Assembly (NCBI GenBank): GCA_027533185.1
Contig: JAPZTS010000011.1
Span: forward strand, 165,952-229,951
Length of the DNA: 64,000 nucleotides
Direction: 5' to 3'
Source: Leptospira sp.
Lineage (GTDB): Bacteria; Spirochaetota; Leptospiria; Leptospirales; Leptospiraceae
Both the position numbers and the translations under genes were made by a program. Positions 28,177 to 37,172 of the stretch are shown here, piece by piece. Numbering within the stretch: position 1 is the stretch's first letter; the number at the start of each line of letters is the position of its first letter. Below the pieces are notes generated by a model. The model saw only the letters and a list, made by a program, of their open reading frames with translations. It was not told the DNA's origin and ran no database searches.

Positions 28177-28653
28177 ATGAAAGGAAAAAAAGAAGTCTTA
28201 GATATATTAGCAGAAGTACTATCTGCGGAACTCACAGCAATCAATCAATACTTCATTCATGCAAAGCTATGTAAAAACTGGGGTTTTGGAGACCTTGCAG
28301 AATACCTTAGAAAGGAATCCATTGAAGAGATGAAACATGCTGATACAGTAATGGAAAGAATCTTGTACTTCGATGGTATCCCAGACTTACAAAAATATAT
28401 GAAGATCAATGTAGGTAGCACAGTTCCAGAACAACTAGCGCACGATTTACAACTTGAATATATGGCTGTAGAGAGGCTTAACCGTGGAATCGATATATGT
28501 GTGGCAGCAAAAGACAATGGAACCAGAGAACTTTTGGAAAAAATCCTAGTTTCCGAAGAGGAGCATATTGATTGGATAGAAACACAGATGGGTCTTATTG
28601 AAAAACTCGGACTTGAGAATTATCTTGCGCAAAAAATTGGAGATTCCGAATAA
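28177..28653 (+). CDS. bfr: Bacterioferritin
   Basis: A 158-residue iron-storage protein forming 24-subunit shells. Ferroxidase-site residues are visible in AELTAINQYFIHAK (Glu), ESIEEMKHAD (Glu and His), LQLEYMAVERLNRG (Glu) and SEEEHIDWIE (Glu and His); the Met of EEMKHAD is the haem ligand of bacterioferritins. AAAGAGG precedes ATG 28177 by about 6 nt. It diverges from the thiolase-like gene and its stop overlaps the probable start of the methyltransferase gene. Confidence 0.95.
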   Translation: MKGKKEVLDILAEVLSAELTAINQYFIHAKLCKNWGFGDLAEYLRKESIEEMKHADTVMERILYFDGIPDLQKYMKINVGSTVPEQLAHDLQLEYMAVERLNRGIDICVAAKDNGTRELLEKILVSEEEHIDWIETQMGLIEKLGLENYLAQKIGDSE

Positions 28654-29783
28654 AACCTTACAAAAATCTTTACCACGCCATCTGCGGAGAGGGATTAACA
28701 ACCCTTTTAGAAGATGAACTGAGATCAAACCACTGCAAGGTGGAAAGTTCCAATCGCGGTGGCGTTTTCTTTTCAGGTAAAAAAGAAGCTGTTATATCAT
28801 TTTGCTTAAGTACAAAATTTGCTTCAAAAGTCTCACTGCAACTTTTAAATGAGAATGCAAAGTCTTATGACGATCTTTATATGCTCGCTAAAAATATCCC
28901 CTGGGAAAATTTCATCAGCGGAGACATTAGCTTCAGAATTGACTCGTCTACAAAAGATAATCTGTCGAATTCTATGTTCGCTAAACATAGATTAAAGGAT
29001 GCGATTTTAGATAGACTTCGAGAAAAGAAGGTCCCACTTCCCGAAATTGAACCTAGAGATTCTGATATAACAGTTTTACTCCGTTCGCATACTGATAGAG
29101 TCAGTATCGAAATTTCGTTGTCTGGCGAGTCCGTGGGAAGGCGAGGATACAGAATTGAAGCAGGCAATGCACCTGTGAGAGAACCCATCGCAGAGGCCAT
29201 GCTGACTTTGTCTGACTGGAAGGAAGGAAACACATTGGTTGATCCCATGTGTGGCTCAGGTACAGTCCTCATTGAAGCTGCTCTCAGGGAAAGGTTGAAT
29301 GGAGAGATCAATCGATACCTTTTTTATGATTCCAAGGTTTTTGCAAAACTTTTCCCAACTTATATTTTTTCTAAGGAGAAAGCCGATCCTCCCAAAACTC
29401 CCCACTTGTTTGGTTATGATATCGACGTAGAAGCCATCCGAATTGCAAAGGAAAATGCATACGAGGCAGGTGTTGAAGATTTTATAAGCTTTGAGGTATT
29501 AGATGCTCTAAAATTAAAAAATGTATTCGAACAAAATGGTCATATCATTACGAACCCACCTTACGGAGAAAGACTGGGAAAACCTATAGAAGACTTAAGG
29601 GAATTCTATTTCCAATTTGGAAAGGTTTTAAAAAATGAATTCCAAGGTTGGAAATTTACAGTTCTTTGTGGAGACTTATCACTCTTGGGAAAATTTGGTT
29701 TAAAAAGTTCCAAGGAGCTAATTCTCAGACATGCCAATCTAAAGGCAAAGATTGTAGATTACGAATTGAAGAAAAAAACATGA
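28650..29783 (+). CDS. THUMP-domain class I SAM RNA methyltransferase (RlmL/Trm14 type)
   Basis: RNA guanine-N2 methyltransferase-like protein of COG0116 type. An N-terminal ferredoxin-like segment plus THUMP domain precedes the Rossmann domain with DPMCGSGTVLIEAAL and the catalytic NPPYGERLG. The first standard start is GTG 28740, but the in-frame sequence upstream encodes YHAICGEGLTTLLEDEL, the conserved family N-terminus, so translation must begin earlier. The only initiator-like codon with a ribosome site is ATA 28650 (GGAG 7 nt before), overlapping the bfr stop as ATAA. Product about 377 residues. Coupled by ATGA to the next gene. Confidence 0.85.
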   Translation: MKPYKNLYHAICGEGLTTLLEDELRSNHCKVESSNRGGVFFSGKKEAVISFCLSTKFASKVSLQLLNENAKSYDDLYMLAKNIPWENFISGDISFRIDSSTKDNLSNSMFAKHRLKDAILDRLREKKVPLPEIEPRDSDITVLLRSHTDRVSIEISLSGESVGRRGYRIEAGNAPVREPIAEAMLTLSDWKEGNTLVDPMCGSGTVLIEAALRERLNGEINRYLFYDSKVFAKLFPTYIFSKEKADPPKTPHLFGYDIDVEAIRIAKENAYEAGVEDFISFEVLDALKLKNVFEQNGHIITNPPYGERLGKPIEDLREFYFQFGKVLKNEFQGWKFTVLCGDLSLLGKFGLKSSKELILRHANLKAKIVDYELKKKT

Positions 29784-30964
29784 AAGATGTTTTAGCTAGA
29801 GTTTTTGAAATCACAAGAGATTCTCGAGATGGGATTCTTTTTCTAAAAGAGTTTCAGTCTATAGCCAAAGAATCTTTTGCGATAATGTACGCAGATTCAG
29901 AGACCATCTTTGAAAGTTCAGAGGCACTTTTTGCCGATCTCAAAATCCTGTATCAGCTCGACTTGTTTCCACTTGTTGTATTAGAAAATGTCAGTTTCCA
30001 GTATCTAAAGGCATTTTTTCCACTTGAACAGACAACGGAGGATTCCAAAACGAGTTTAGGTTTTTCCTACCAATTGGTTAACCGAGACGAATCATTACAC
30101 AAAGAAGTATCGGATTGTATTCAAAAGAAAAAAATTCCGATATTACTTTGGGATGAATCGAAAGAACAACTAACACGTATTCTTGGAAGATCCGTTTCAA
30201 TTCTGAAATCTTCAAAAGTTATTTTCGTTTCCATAGATGGACCACTACGCGATCCCGAAACAGGTAAAGTTGTTTCCATTTTGCAAACTCTCGACGAAGA
30301 GGTAGACCGAAAAAATACAGATCTTTTTTCGGATTTAGAGCCAGTGAAAAATTTTGCTGTTACTGAATCACAAAAGGAATTTGTTGGAGTTGCAAAAGAC
30401 TTGGTTCTCGGGTCTAGTGATCCGAAATTCAATATCGTATTAACTTCCCCTTTTACGCTTCTAACAGAACTTTTCACAGTGAAAGGGAGTGGAACCCTTG
30501 TAAAAAAGAAAAATAAAATCGAAAGACATGCAAGCACTGAGACTGTTGCGATAGAAAGAGTATTTGACTTAATCGAAGATTCTTTTGGAAAAAAATTAAA
30601 AACTCATTTCCGGTCTACTAGGTTCGATATTCTTTTTTTGGAAGAAAATTACCGCGCTTGTGCCTGGTTAAATCAAACAGAATATGGTTATCTACTTTCA
30701 AAATTTGCCGTAAATGGGTTTCTTCGAGGAGCAGGCGTTGGGCGGGATATCTGGGATTTGATCCTTCTTCATTGTAGACCACTCTTCTGGAGATCTAAAC
30801 CAGAAAATACAATTAATAAATGGTATACATCAGTCGCTGATGGAGTGTTTAAAGATTCGGATTGGTACTACTATTGGCTCGGGCAGAGTGTAGATGTAAT
30901 TCCAAAATTAATAACAATTCTTAAGAATGAACCAGAAGACTTTGAAGTAAAACAGAGTTTATGA
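29780..30964 (+). CDS. N-acetylglutamate synthase-like protein (amino-acid-kinase-like domain plus NAT domain)
   Basis: About 394 residues. The first 250 resemble a degenerate amino-acid kinase domain closing with GSGTLVKKKNKIER, the usual hinge of NAGS/NAGK fusions. The C-terminal NAT domain shows VNGFLRGAGVGRDIWD, CRPLFWRSKPENTINKWYTSVADG and DWYYYWLG, the pattern of vertebrate-like NAGS acetyltransferases. It would make N-acetylglutamate for arginine synthesis. The family kinase glycine motifs are not evident, so kinase activity is unlikely. It overlaps the methyltransferase gene by ATGA. Confidence 0.72.
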   Translation: MKDVLARVFEITRDSRDGILFLKEFQSIAKESFAIMYADSETIFESSEALFADLKILYQLDLFPLVVLENVSFQYLKAFFPLEQTTEDSKTSLGFSYQLVNRDESLHKEVSDCIQKKKIPILLWDESKEQLTRILGRSVSILKSSKVIFVSIDGPLRDPETGKVVSILQTLDEEVDRKNTDLFSDLEPVKNFAVTESQKEFVGVAKDLVLGSSDPKFNIVLTSPFTLLTELFTVKGSGTLVKKKNKIERHASTETVAIERVFDLIEDSFGKKLKTHFRSTRFDILFLEENYRACAWLNQTEYGYLLSKFAVNGFLRGAGVGRDIWDLILLHCRPLFWRSKPENTINKWYTSVADGVFKDSDWYYYWLGQSVDVIPKLITILKNEPEDFEVKQSL

Positions 30965-30984
30965 TTTATTAAATTAGGAAGTTT

Positions 30985-31326
30985 ATGGACCAAATATTTT
31001 TATATGATGGGAACTGCGAGTTCTGCAAAAATTTAGCGAAGTCCTTGGAAAGAAAGACTGATGCATCCATTTCGTTTATATCTTTTCGTAGTTTAACGGA
31101 AGATCAACTCTCAAAAATTCATCCCAATCTAAATGTTAAAGTCTGTGAATCGGATGTGCAGTTTATAGAGGCGGGAGTCCGATACCCAGGATTTTTTGCA
31201 GTGCGATCTATATTATGGAAACATCAGACGATAAAATACCTGAACATATTTTTGTATCTACCATTAGTTCCAGTATTTGGAATGGCTGCAATGTACGTTT
31301 TGAAAAGATTTAAATCAAATTCTTAA
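30985..31326 (+). CDS. DCC family (DUF393) thiol oxidoreductase-like protein
   Basis: A 113-residue protein with the N-terminal DCC motif YDGNCEFCKN (CxxC at about residues 11-14), thioredoxin-like order, a central GVRYPGFFAVRSIL segment and a hydrophobic C-terminal stretch (about 83-103). DCC proteins are presumed redox proteins of unknown target. It starts 20 bases after the NAGS-like gene, on the same strand. Confidence 0.85.
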   Translation: MDQIFLYDGNCEFCKNLAKSLERKTDASISFISFRSLTEDQLSKIHPNLNVKVCESDVQFIEAGVRYPGFFAVRSILWKHQTIKYLNIFLYLPLVPVFGMAAMYVLKRFKSNS

Positions 31327-31344
31327 TATTTTCATAGATTGCAT

Positions 31345-32019
31345 TTATTTGAACATGAGCGTTTCGATGTTACTGAGACCTTCGTAAAAAAGTTTCCTAG
31401 CATCGAGAGCCATCAAATTCCCCTCTTCTACCATGGATTGTTTTTTTGGAGTATCAGAGACTTCCAAAATTAAATCGAACATTCGTTTGCTGTGACCTTC
31501 ATCAGCATCCAGATTCACCTGAAAAAAACTTCCCTCTGGCAAGTTGGAGTTGTTTTTTAGGATTGTATACGCATCCGATACAGTTTGGTATTCCAACTTC
31601 AAAAGGTATTCGTTGGCGGGGCCGAGTGCACCTAGTCCGTGGAAAAAACTGGTTTCAATTATTGATTTCATGGTTTGGAGATACTTCTTTGTTTCGGGTA
31701 AACAAACCAAGGATTTATGATTGATTCCCAATTGATCTAAAAACTTGATCAAAATCGAAACATGAGTCTCGTTTAAATCCCCTTCACCTAACTCTTCCCA
31801 AATATTTTGAACTAAAGTAATTTTTGCTTTCTGATCCGAAGTCTGAGAGGCAACAATCAAAAACCAATCAACAAATCCGATGGAAACAAAATACTCTTGG
31901 CAGAGCCAAAGTTTTAAATCCTCCAGAGGAAATTCAATCTTTCTTTTTTCCAACCACTCAGATCGCAAAACAGGATGTTTTTTCACTGCAGTTTTTAAGG
32001 AGTCAATAAAGTGATTCAT
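31345..32019 (-). CDS. Haem-oxygenase-like (TENA/PqqC/CADD-fold) protein
   Basis: About 224 residues, all-helical, with the ligand pattern of haem-oxygenase-like diiron proteins such as CADD and BesC: E79, H86, E143, D173 and H176 are spaced as expected, but the position of the remaining His (four before D173) is Asn169, codon AAT. Such enzymes oxidise amino acids or make p-aminobenzoate. Start ATG 32019 follows AGAGG by about 6 nt and overlaps the ATP-grasp gene by 17 bases. Third gene of the aminomutase operon. Whether it still binds two metals is open. Confidence 0.75.
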   Translation of the reverse strand: MNHFIDSLKTAVKKHPVLRSEWLEKRKIEFPLEDLKLWLCQEYFVSIGFVDWFLIVASQTSDQKAKITLVQNIWEELGEGDLNETHVSILIKFLDQLGINHKSLVCLPETKKYLQTMKSIIETSFFHGLGALGPANEYLLKLEYQTVSDAYTILKNNSNLPEGSFFQVNLDADEGHSKRMFDLILEVSDTPKKQSMVEEGNLMALDARKLFYEGLSNIETLMFK

Positions 32020-33022
32020 GATACCTCTTCCCATACAGGAATCGTCGGTTTTCTTCATAGTCTGCAAATCCCAATTCGATGCACCGGGAAATTAATGTTT
32101 CATATTCGATGCCAGAGCTCTCCCAGAGTTTAGGAAAGAGAGAATAGATTTTTGAAAAGCCAGGTGTTCCATTTACATCCAAAAGGTAAGGTGAATCCTT
32201 ACCCCATTTGAAATCGATTCGGCAATAACCTGATATTTTAAATTGTTTTGCGATTCTAATGGCATAGTTTTGGATTTGGCGTTGAATCAAATTGTCACTT
32301 ATCCCTTCTAAAGTTTCTGGCGGTTCTCCTTTACCCTTCGTTGACTCGCAAAACAAATGGTTGGGATAATTGACATAAAAGACCTTTGAACTAGTGTAAT
32401 TCGGAAAATTCCCTAAGATTCCAATAGTTGCTTCTCGACCTTCCAAAAAGGTTTCTAGTAAAACTTCGCCATATTCAGAAATCAATTCTCTAACACGTAA
32501 ATTAGATTCTTTATTTCGTATGATATTTGATTCCGTTATACCGATGCTAGAGCCTTCACCATTCGGTTTTACAAAGACGGGGAATAGCGATGGATTTAAA
32601 TTCTCAAGAGTTTCTTCCCAATTGCTTCGTTCCAAAAGCCCTAAAGTAGCCGTAGGTATTCCAATTTGTTTTGCCAAAGTTTGGGTTAAAAATTTATTCA
32701 AAGTCAAAGACTGGGAAAAGGCAGAAGATCCAGAGTGTGGAAAACCAAGATATTCGCATATCGAAGGGATGTAACCTTCTCTGTTCGGAGAAAGGTAACC
32801 TTCGATTAGATTAAAAACCAATACATCTTTTTTCTTTTCGTTCGGAATATCTAAGAGTGATTGCATAAGAGAGTTCGGAGAAGAAAAGGTTTTTGTAAAA
32901 TATCCAAAGTCCGAAATCGTTTTATTTAAGATTTCTACGCTTTTTTCTGACTCCCATTCATTGAGTAGATTCGCTTTGATTTTTGGATCATAGATATCAC
33001 AAGCAAGGAACACCTGTTTCAT
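32003..33022 (-). CDS. ATP-grasp ligase of the D-Ala-D-Ala ligase superfamily
   Basis: About 339 residues. ATP-grasp features are the [16 protein letters not shown] loop, [18 protein letters not shown], the metal-binding [26 protein letters not shown] end and the early VFNLIEGY segment. This fold joins a carboxylate to an amine via acyl phosphate. The position between a lysine 2,3-aminomutase and a haem-oxygenase-like gene argues against ordinary D-Ala-D-Ala synthesis and for a ligase acting on a lysine-derived substrate (inference). ATG 33022 overlaps the kamA stop as ATGA. Confidence 0.82.
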   Translation of the reverse strand: MKQVFLACDIYDPKIKANLLNEWESEKSVEILNKTISDFGYFTKTFSSPNSLMQSLLDIPNEKKKDVLVFNLIEGYLSPNREGYIPSICEYLGFPHSGSSAFSQSLTLNKFLTQTLAKQIGIPTATLGLLERSNWEETLENLNPSLFPVFVKPNGEGSSIGITESNIIRNKESNLRVRELISEYGEVLLETFLEGREATIGILGNFPNYTSSKVFYVNYPNHLFCESTKGKGEPPETLEGISDNLIQRQIQNYAIRIAKQFKISGYCRIDFKWGKDSPYLLDVNGTPGFSKIYSLFPKLWESSGIEYETLISRCIELGFADYEENRRFLYGKRYHESLY

Positions 33023-34221
33023 TTCAGTTGGTTCCATTCTTCATCGGATAGCTGTTTGTATTTATCTATTTCTTTTGAGTCAATGGGCTCATAGGAAAAG
33101 TGAATTTTCCCTGTTATACTGGAACGAAATGCATGTTGGTTGGTTTTAGCATAGTAACCCAAATACCAATTGGGCGAAATAGTAATTTTTCCACCTCCAC
33201 CAGGTAAATCATTTACAAAATGAGGAATTCCCATTCCAGCAATTTTCCCTCTCATATAAGAAATAATTTCAATTCCTTTGTGTAGAGGTGTACGAAAACC
33301 TCTGGAACCAGGAATGAGTTCCGGGTCATACAGGTAGTAGGCACGGATTCGCATCTCCAATAGTTTTTTATGAAGCTCTAACATAATTTTAGGATCATCA
33401 TTGATACCTTTCAGAAGAACGGTTTGGTTTCCTACAGAGACTCCCGCTTTCAAAAGCATCAAAACAGCCTTTTTGGATTCTGAAGTACATTCAATCGGAT
33501 GATTGAATTGAGTATTACAAAATATAGAGAGAGAATCATCGTTATATCTTTCTATGATCTCACAAAGTTCTCTTGTTATGCGAAACGGGAGAGTAACAGG
33601 ATTTCTGGTTCCAAGTCTACAAATTTTTACATGCAAAATTTTGTGTAGCGATGAGAGAATCCATTCCAAACGAGCATTGGATAAATTCAAAGGGTCACCG
33701 CCGCTTATGACAACATCTTCAATTTCTGGATGAGATGCGATATATTGAAATGCCCTCTCCAAATCCTCTTCTGTCATTCTTTCTTCGGATGAGGAAACCT
33801 TCCTTCCTCGCATACAATGTCTACAATAGACGCTGCAGGAATGGTTAGAAAACAAAAGCACCCGATTCGGATACATATGAGTTAACCCACGAACGGGACT
33901 TAGTCGTTCTTCGTGTAGCGGATCTGGATCTTCTTCAGGACTCAAAACAGTCTCCTCTGAAGTTGGAACGATCATCCTGCGAATCGGGCAATTCGGATCA
34001 AATGGGTCAGATAACATCAAATAATAAGGTGTCACCGCAACATGCAATCGAATCGTTTTCTCTATACCCAATTCCTCTTCCGTTGTCAAAAGAAAGTATT
34101 TATGTAAATCGTTTGATTTGACTCGATTTTGCAGTTGTGAGGTGGGGTCTTGCCAATTTGTTTTTCGAACAAGTGTTTCTCGTTCTTTTTGGATATTCAG
34201 AATCTTTTCCTCTTCCAACAT
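33019..34221 (-). CDS. kamA: Lysine 2,3-aminomutase family radical SAM enzyme
   Basis: A 400-residue radical SAM, PLP-dependent aminomutase. The Fe-S motif is C129-x3-C133-x2-C136 (CSVYCRHC), followed by the carboxylate-binding Arg138. The lysine-contact aspartates are D299 (YLYDPE) and D338, and PLP lysine K345 lies in PGGGGK, with spacings matching clostridial lysine 2,3-aminomutase. It should convert L-lysine to beta-lysine. First gene of an overlapping operon with an ATP-grasp ligase and a haem-oxygenase-like protein; no beta-lysine acetyltransferase or EF-P gene is nearby. Confidence 0.9.
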   Translation of the reverse strand: MLEEEKILNIQKERETLVRKTNWQDPTSQLQNRVKSNDLHKYFLLTTEEELGIEKTIRLHVAVTPYYLMLSDPFDPNCPIRRMIVPTSEETVLSPEEDPDPLHEERLSPVRGLTHMYPNRVLLFSNHSCSVYCRHCMRGRKVSSSEERMTEEDLERAFQYIASHPEIEDVVISGGDPLNLSNARLEWILSSLHKILHVKICRLGTRNPVTLPFRITRELCEIIERYNDDSLSIFCNTQFNHPIECTSESKKAVLMLLKAGVSVGNQTVLLKGINDDPKIMLELHKKLLEMRIRAYYLYDPELIPGSRGFRTPLHKGIEIISYMRGKIAGMGIPHFVNDLPGGGGKITISPNWYLGYYAKTNQHAFRSSITGKIHFSYEPIDSKEIDKYKQLSDEEWNQLK

Positions 34222-34304
34222 AGGAGACCTTTTCCTTACTTGCCAATAGACTCGCAGATACTTTTCTGGTTTAAATGGTCCAAAATCAGCTGGGAGAAAT
34301 ACGT

Positions 34305-34949
34305 ATGATCGCCTTCGATGTAGACGGCACGCTATTCTCTTCAGAATCCATCATCTTTAAAACCTATGTACAGGCAATCGAAGAGTTTGCCACCCAAACA
34401 GGAAAAATTACCAAGTTACCAACCCAAGATCAAATCATTGCCGAAATCGGCAAACCCGTTAAAACCATCTTCCAAAACCTGCTCCCTGAACTTTTGGAGT
34501 CGGAGCGGGATCATATCTCCGCTCGGGTTTTAGAACTACTCTGTGACTCCATTCGAAATGGTGGAGGAGACTTTTATGCGGGGGTTGGCTCAACAATCCA
34601 CTATCTCAAGGAAAAGGGTTATACAATCACCTGTGCGTCAAATGGCCGAAGGGCCTATGTTGAAACCGTTCTGGAAACGGCGGGTGTTTTGCAATACTTC
34701 GAACCCATCGTAGTAATCAACCAGGAGACCATTCATACGAAGGCAGAAATCGTCGCCGAATATGTTAAAAAGTACAACCTTGATCCGAAAGCGATTGCGC
34801 TAATTGGGGATCGATTCAGTGATTGGGAAGCAGCAAGGCATAATGGTTGTAATTTTGGATTCTGTTCTTATGGACACGCCCCAGAAGGTGAAGTTCCCGA
34901 TTTTGATTGGAATTTAAAGGATTTAACTTCCCTAAAAGAGTTTTTTTAA
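34305..34949 (+). CDS. HAD-superfamily phosphatase (phosphoglycolate phosphatase-like)
   Basis: About 214 residues. HAD motif I is FDVDGTLF at residues 4-11, motif II CASNGR, a Lys motif region, and motif [12 protein letters not shown]. The cap is the helical type of Gph/PGP-like phosphatases; the substrate is undetermined. ATG 34305 is preceded by GGAG with 8-nt spacing, so I prefer it over an in-frame ATG ten codons upstream. It diverges from kamA. Confidence 0.87.
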   Translation: MIAFDVDGTLFSSESIIFKTYVQAIEEFATQTGKITKLPTQDQIIAEIGKPVKTIFQNLLPELLESERDHISARVLELLCDSIRNGGGDFYAGVGSTIHYLKEKGYTITCASNGRRAYVETVLETAGVLQYFEPIVVINQETIHTKAEIVAEYVKKYNLDPKAIALIGDRFSDWEAARHNGCNFGFCSYGHAPEGEVPDFDWNLKDLTSLKEFF

Positions 34950-34982
34950 CTCGCCCTTTCCATTCTTTCCGACATTTATACT

Positions 34983-35789
34983 GTGCCAGTAGTTCCGCAA
35001 ATGCAAGAGGACAGATGGAAAACCTTACGTCTGATTTTCGGTGGAGCTTTCTTTGTACTCGTTCTAATTGAAAAGTCAATGGGTTTCAACCCCTCTGCAA
35101 TGCCAAGTTTTCCCAAACAAGGCTTTAAGAATCTTGGAAAACAAAAAAGCACTCAACCTGCTTTGCAGTCAGACCCATTTCTTTCGCCGGATTGGGAAGA
35201 TGATTTGAGCTGGGAAGAGGAAGTCTTCGACCATTCTATAAAAAAGGATTCAGTTAAAACGCAAAAGCACCTTTTAGATGAAGAGATCCCACAGATAACC
35301 TTACCAGAGGATCGCTTTCCGGGTGCAGGAAAAAAACTGGAGGCGGATTCTGGCTGGGTTCCTATTTACTTTTTAAAATTCTACGGCTCAGGGAAAAATA
35401 GCCAAAGCCAATTGGTAAAACTCACTCGTGAATTTCCTGGAGGCGACCCAATATCTTTCATTGTATCTGAGCTTTCCAAGGGACCCACCCTAGAAGAAAA
35501 ATCTAAGGGTGTGATCTCGGCAGTACCTAGAAAGCTTCCTGGTAGTATTTCTTACAGCTTTGAGTCTGGAACACTTCACCTTTCCCTACCGGAAGAATTG
35601 ACGGTCGGGGGAAGCAATGAGATTTTAAAAGACAGAATCGACCAATTTGTCTTTAGTCTCGTTGGCAATTATGGGATTCGTGGAGTAATACTCTATTCCA
35701 ATGGAGAACGACTTCGCACACTCGGAAGCGACGGGCTTGGGCTTCCACATATTCTCGTTAAAAATCAAAGAAAGGTTCTCGTTTTTTGA
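34983..35789 (+). CDS. GerMN-domain protein with N-terminal membrane anchor
   Basis: A 268-residue protein with a short cytoplasmic start, one membrane segment (about residues 14-32), a low-complexity acidic linker, and a C-terminal GerMN-type domain (about 125-255) showing FIVSELSKGPTLEE, VISAVPRKLPGSI and IDQFVFSLVGNYGIRGVILYSNG. GerMN domains occur in envelope and sporulation proteins in many phyla; here it is presumably an envelope component. The start is GTG 34983; ATG 35001 is also possible and neither has a clear ribosome site. Confidence 0.72.
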   Translation: MPVVPQMQEDRWKTLRLIFGGAFFVLVLIEKSMGFNPSAMPSFPKQGFKNLGKQKSTQPALQSDPFLSPDWEDDLSWEEEVFDHSIKKDSVKTQKHLLDEEIPQITLPEDRFPGAGKKLEADSGWVPIYFLKFYGSGKNSQSQLVKLTREFPGGDPISFIVSELSKGPTLEEKSKGVISAVPRKLPGSISYSFESGTLHLSLPEELTVGGSNEILKDRIDQFVFSLVGNYGIRGVILYSNGERLRTLGSDGLGLPHILVKNQRKVLVF

Positions 35790-35837
35790 GACCCACTTGT
35801 TCTTGCCAGATTGATGAGTTGAATCAAACATTAAATT

Positions 35838-37031
35838 ATGCGTAGGTATCCATTCCGAAGGACATTTTTTGTTTTTAAAAAATTCTTTTTAAGAACCTAC
35901 CATCCCACCTTTATTGCCACTAACTTTGTCGATATTAGGTCTAGTTTACTTATATTTGGTGTAATGACCGCATTTACGAGCATTGTTTCACTCCTCTTTG
36001 TAGATTCTCTTGTGCGGACAAAGGAAGCTAGTTTTTGGATTGTCTTTTTTAGAATCTCCAGTTTATTTTTGTCCTTTTTGATTTTCCTTTCCGCCAAACG
36101 AAGATTTCGTTTTTTTGAACGCCACATTTTTTCTTTTACAGGAATCATTGTGGCTATTTTGATACTTTTGTATATTCCAATGATGGTATATGATAAACCG
36201 AACCATTCCTACTACCTCTTCGGTTCTGCAATCGTTATTGCGAGTGCCGCAATTATTCTCTGGATAGAACCAGTTCGAATCTTTTTACTTTCTTTTTTGT
36301 TTCTTTGTCTATTTATCCCACTCCATTTAAATTTTTCAGAAAACCTTGGTTTTGATCGTTATGTTTTTTATCAAGATGTCCTAGTTGTTTGTTTCTTATT
36401 GGGTTTTGGTTTTGTAGCAAACCTTCTAATCAATTATTGGCGGTTTGAAGAATTTCGGGCTAAGATAAAACTTCGAATAACGGTTGGCAAACTTCTCAGA
36501 ATCAATCAAAAAATTGAAGATTTATCCCGTATTGATTCAATGACTGGGCTTTTCAACAGAAGGCATCTTTTGGAGCAGTTCGAACTTTATAAGAAAAGAT
36601 CCCAAAGAGAAGGCTTTTATATTGGTCTTGTGATTTTGGACCTGGACCGTCTGAAGCTTATCAATGATAAGTATGGCCATAAACAAGGCGACCTTGCTAT
36701 CGAAGCCTTTGCGAAAACACTGCGCTCACGAACACGGTCAACTGATATTGCTGCAAGAATTGGAGGGGATGAATTTTGCCTCCTCGTCTCCCCTATTGAC
36801 AAAGAAGGACTCGTGATCCTTACAGAAAGCATCCGAGAAAAAATGGAACTCCTACGAATACCCATCTATTCTACTCCCGGAGAGACTCTGACCTTGACCG
36901 TTTCTATCGGTGCTACCCTTTTCCAATCTTCTGATGAGCCGAGTTTCGACGAACTCTACCAGAAAATCGACACGGCCTTATACAAATCCAAACACGAAGG
37001 CCGCAACCGAATCACTATTTTAGAAAATTAA
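35838..37031 (+). CDS. Membrane diguanylate cyclase (GGDEF)
   Basis: A 397-residue protein with about six N-terminal membrane helices (about 35-205) and a C-terminal GGDEF domain (about 235-395) making cyclic di-GMP. The active site is GGDEF itself, preceded at the right distance by RSTD, the RxxD inhibitory I-site, so product feedback is expected. DSMTGLFNRRHLLEQF and the KSKHEGRNRI end are canonical. The N-terminal helices resemble a generic 7TM/5TM sensor without a named family. Confidence 0.93.
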   Translation: MRRYPFRRTFFVFKKFFLRTYHPTFIATNFVDIRSSLLIFGVMTAFTSIVSLLFVDSLVRTKEASFWIVFFRISSLFLSFLIFLSAKRRFRFFERHIFSFTGIIVAILILLYIPMMVYDKPNHSYYLFGSAIVIASAAIILWIEPVRIFLLSFLFLCLFIPLHLNFSENLGFDRYVFYQDVLVVCFLLGFGFVANLLINYWRFEEFRAKIKLRITVGKLLRINQKIEDLSRIDSMTGLFNRRHLLEQFELYKKRSQREGFYIGLVILDLDRLKLINDKYGHKQGDLAIEAFAKTLRSRTRSTDIAARIGGDEFCLLVSPIDKEGLVILTESIREKMELLRIPIYSTPGETLTLTVSIGATLFQSSDEPSFDELYQKIDTALYKSKHEGRNRITILEN

Positions 37032-37045
37032 TTCTCCGAAATGAA

Positions 37046-37165
37046 TTGACAGTTTTTGCGAGACCGATTAGTCTCGTAATTGAGACTGAAACTCAGTCTT
37101 TGTCCTGACGGATAAGGTGTAAACATTCGAGAGATGGGGAGGTTCCTCCCCGTCTGTTTTTTCTA
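37046..37165 (+). ncRNA. Candidate small RNA between convergent genes
   Basis: After the GGDEF stop come TTGACA (37046-37051), a CGAGAC/GTCTCG hairpin (37059-37076), a 7-bp hairpin AGACTGA/TCAGTCT (37083-37099) and a strong terminator-like hairpin ending in a T-run (37133-37162). No protein frame fits. The -10 region (TAGTCT) is weak, so this could also be only the 3' end of the cyclase transcript. Confidence 0.35.
37133..37162 (+). terminator. Intrinsic terminator downstream of the diguanylate cyclase
   Basis: GATGGGGA (37133-37140) pairs with TCCCCGTC (37147-37154, one G-T pair) and is followed by TGTTTTTT. It lies between convergent genes and ends 10 bases before the stop of the leftward lipoprotein gene. 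Confidence 0.8.
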
Positions 37166-37172
37166 AAAGCAA

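Noticed and set aside
28650..28740. Frameshift or pseudogene at the methyltransferase start
   Set aside because: The frame from 28617 to 29783 is unbroken and all motifs are intact, so a non-standard start is simpler than a broken gene.
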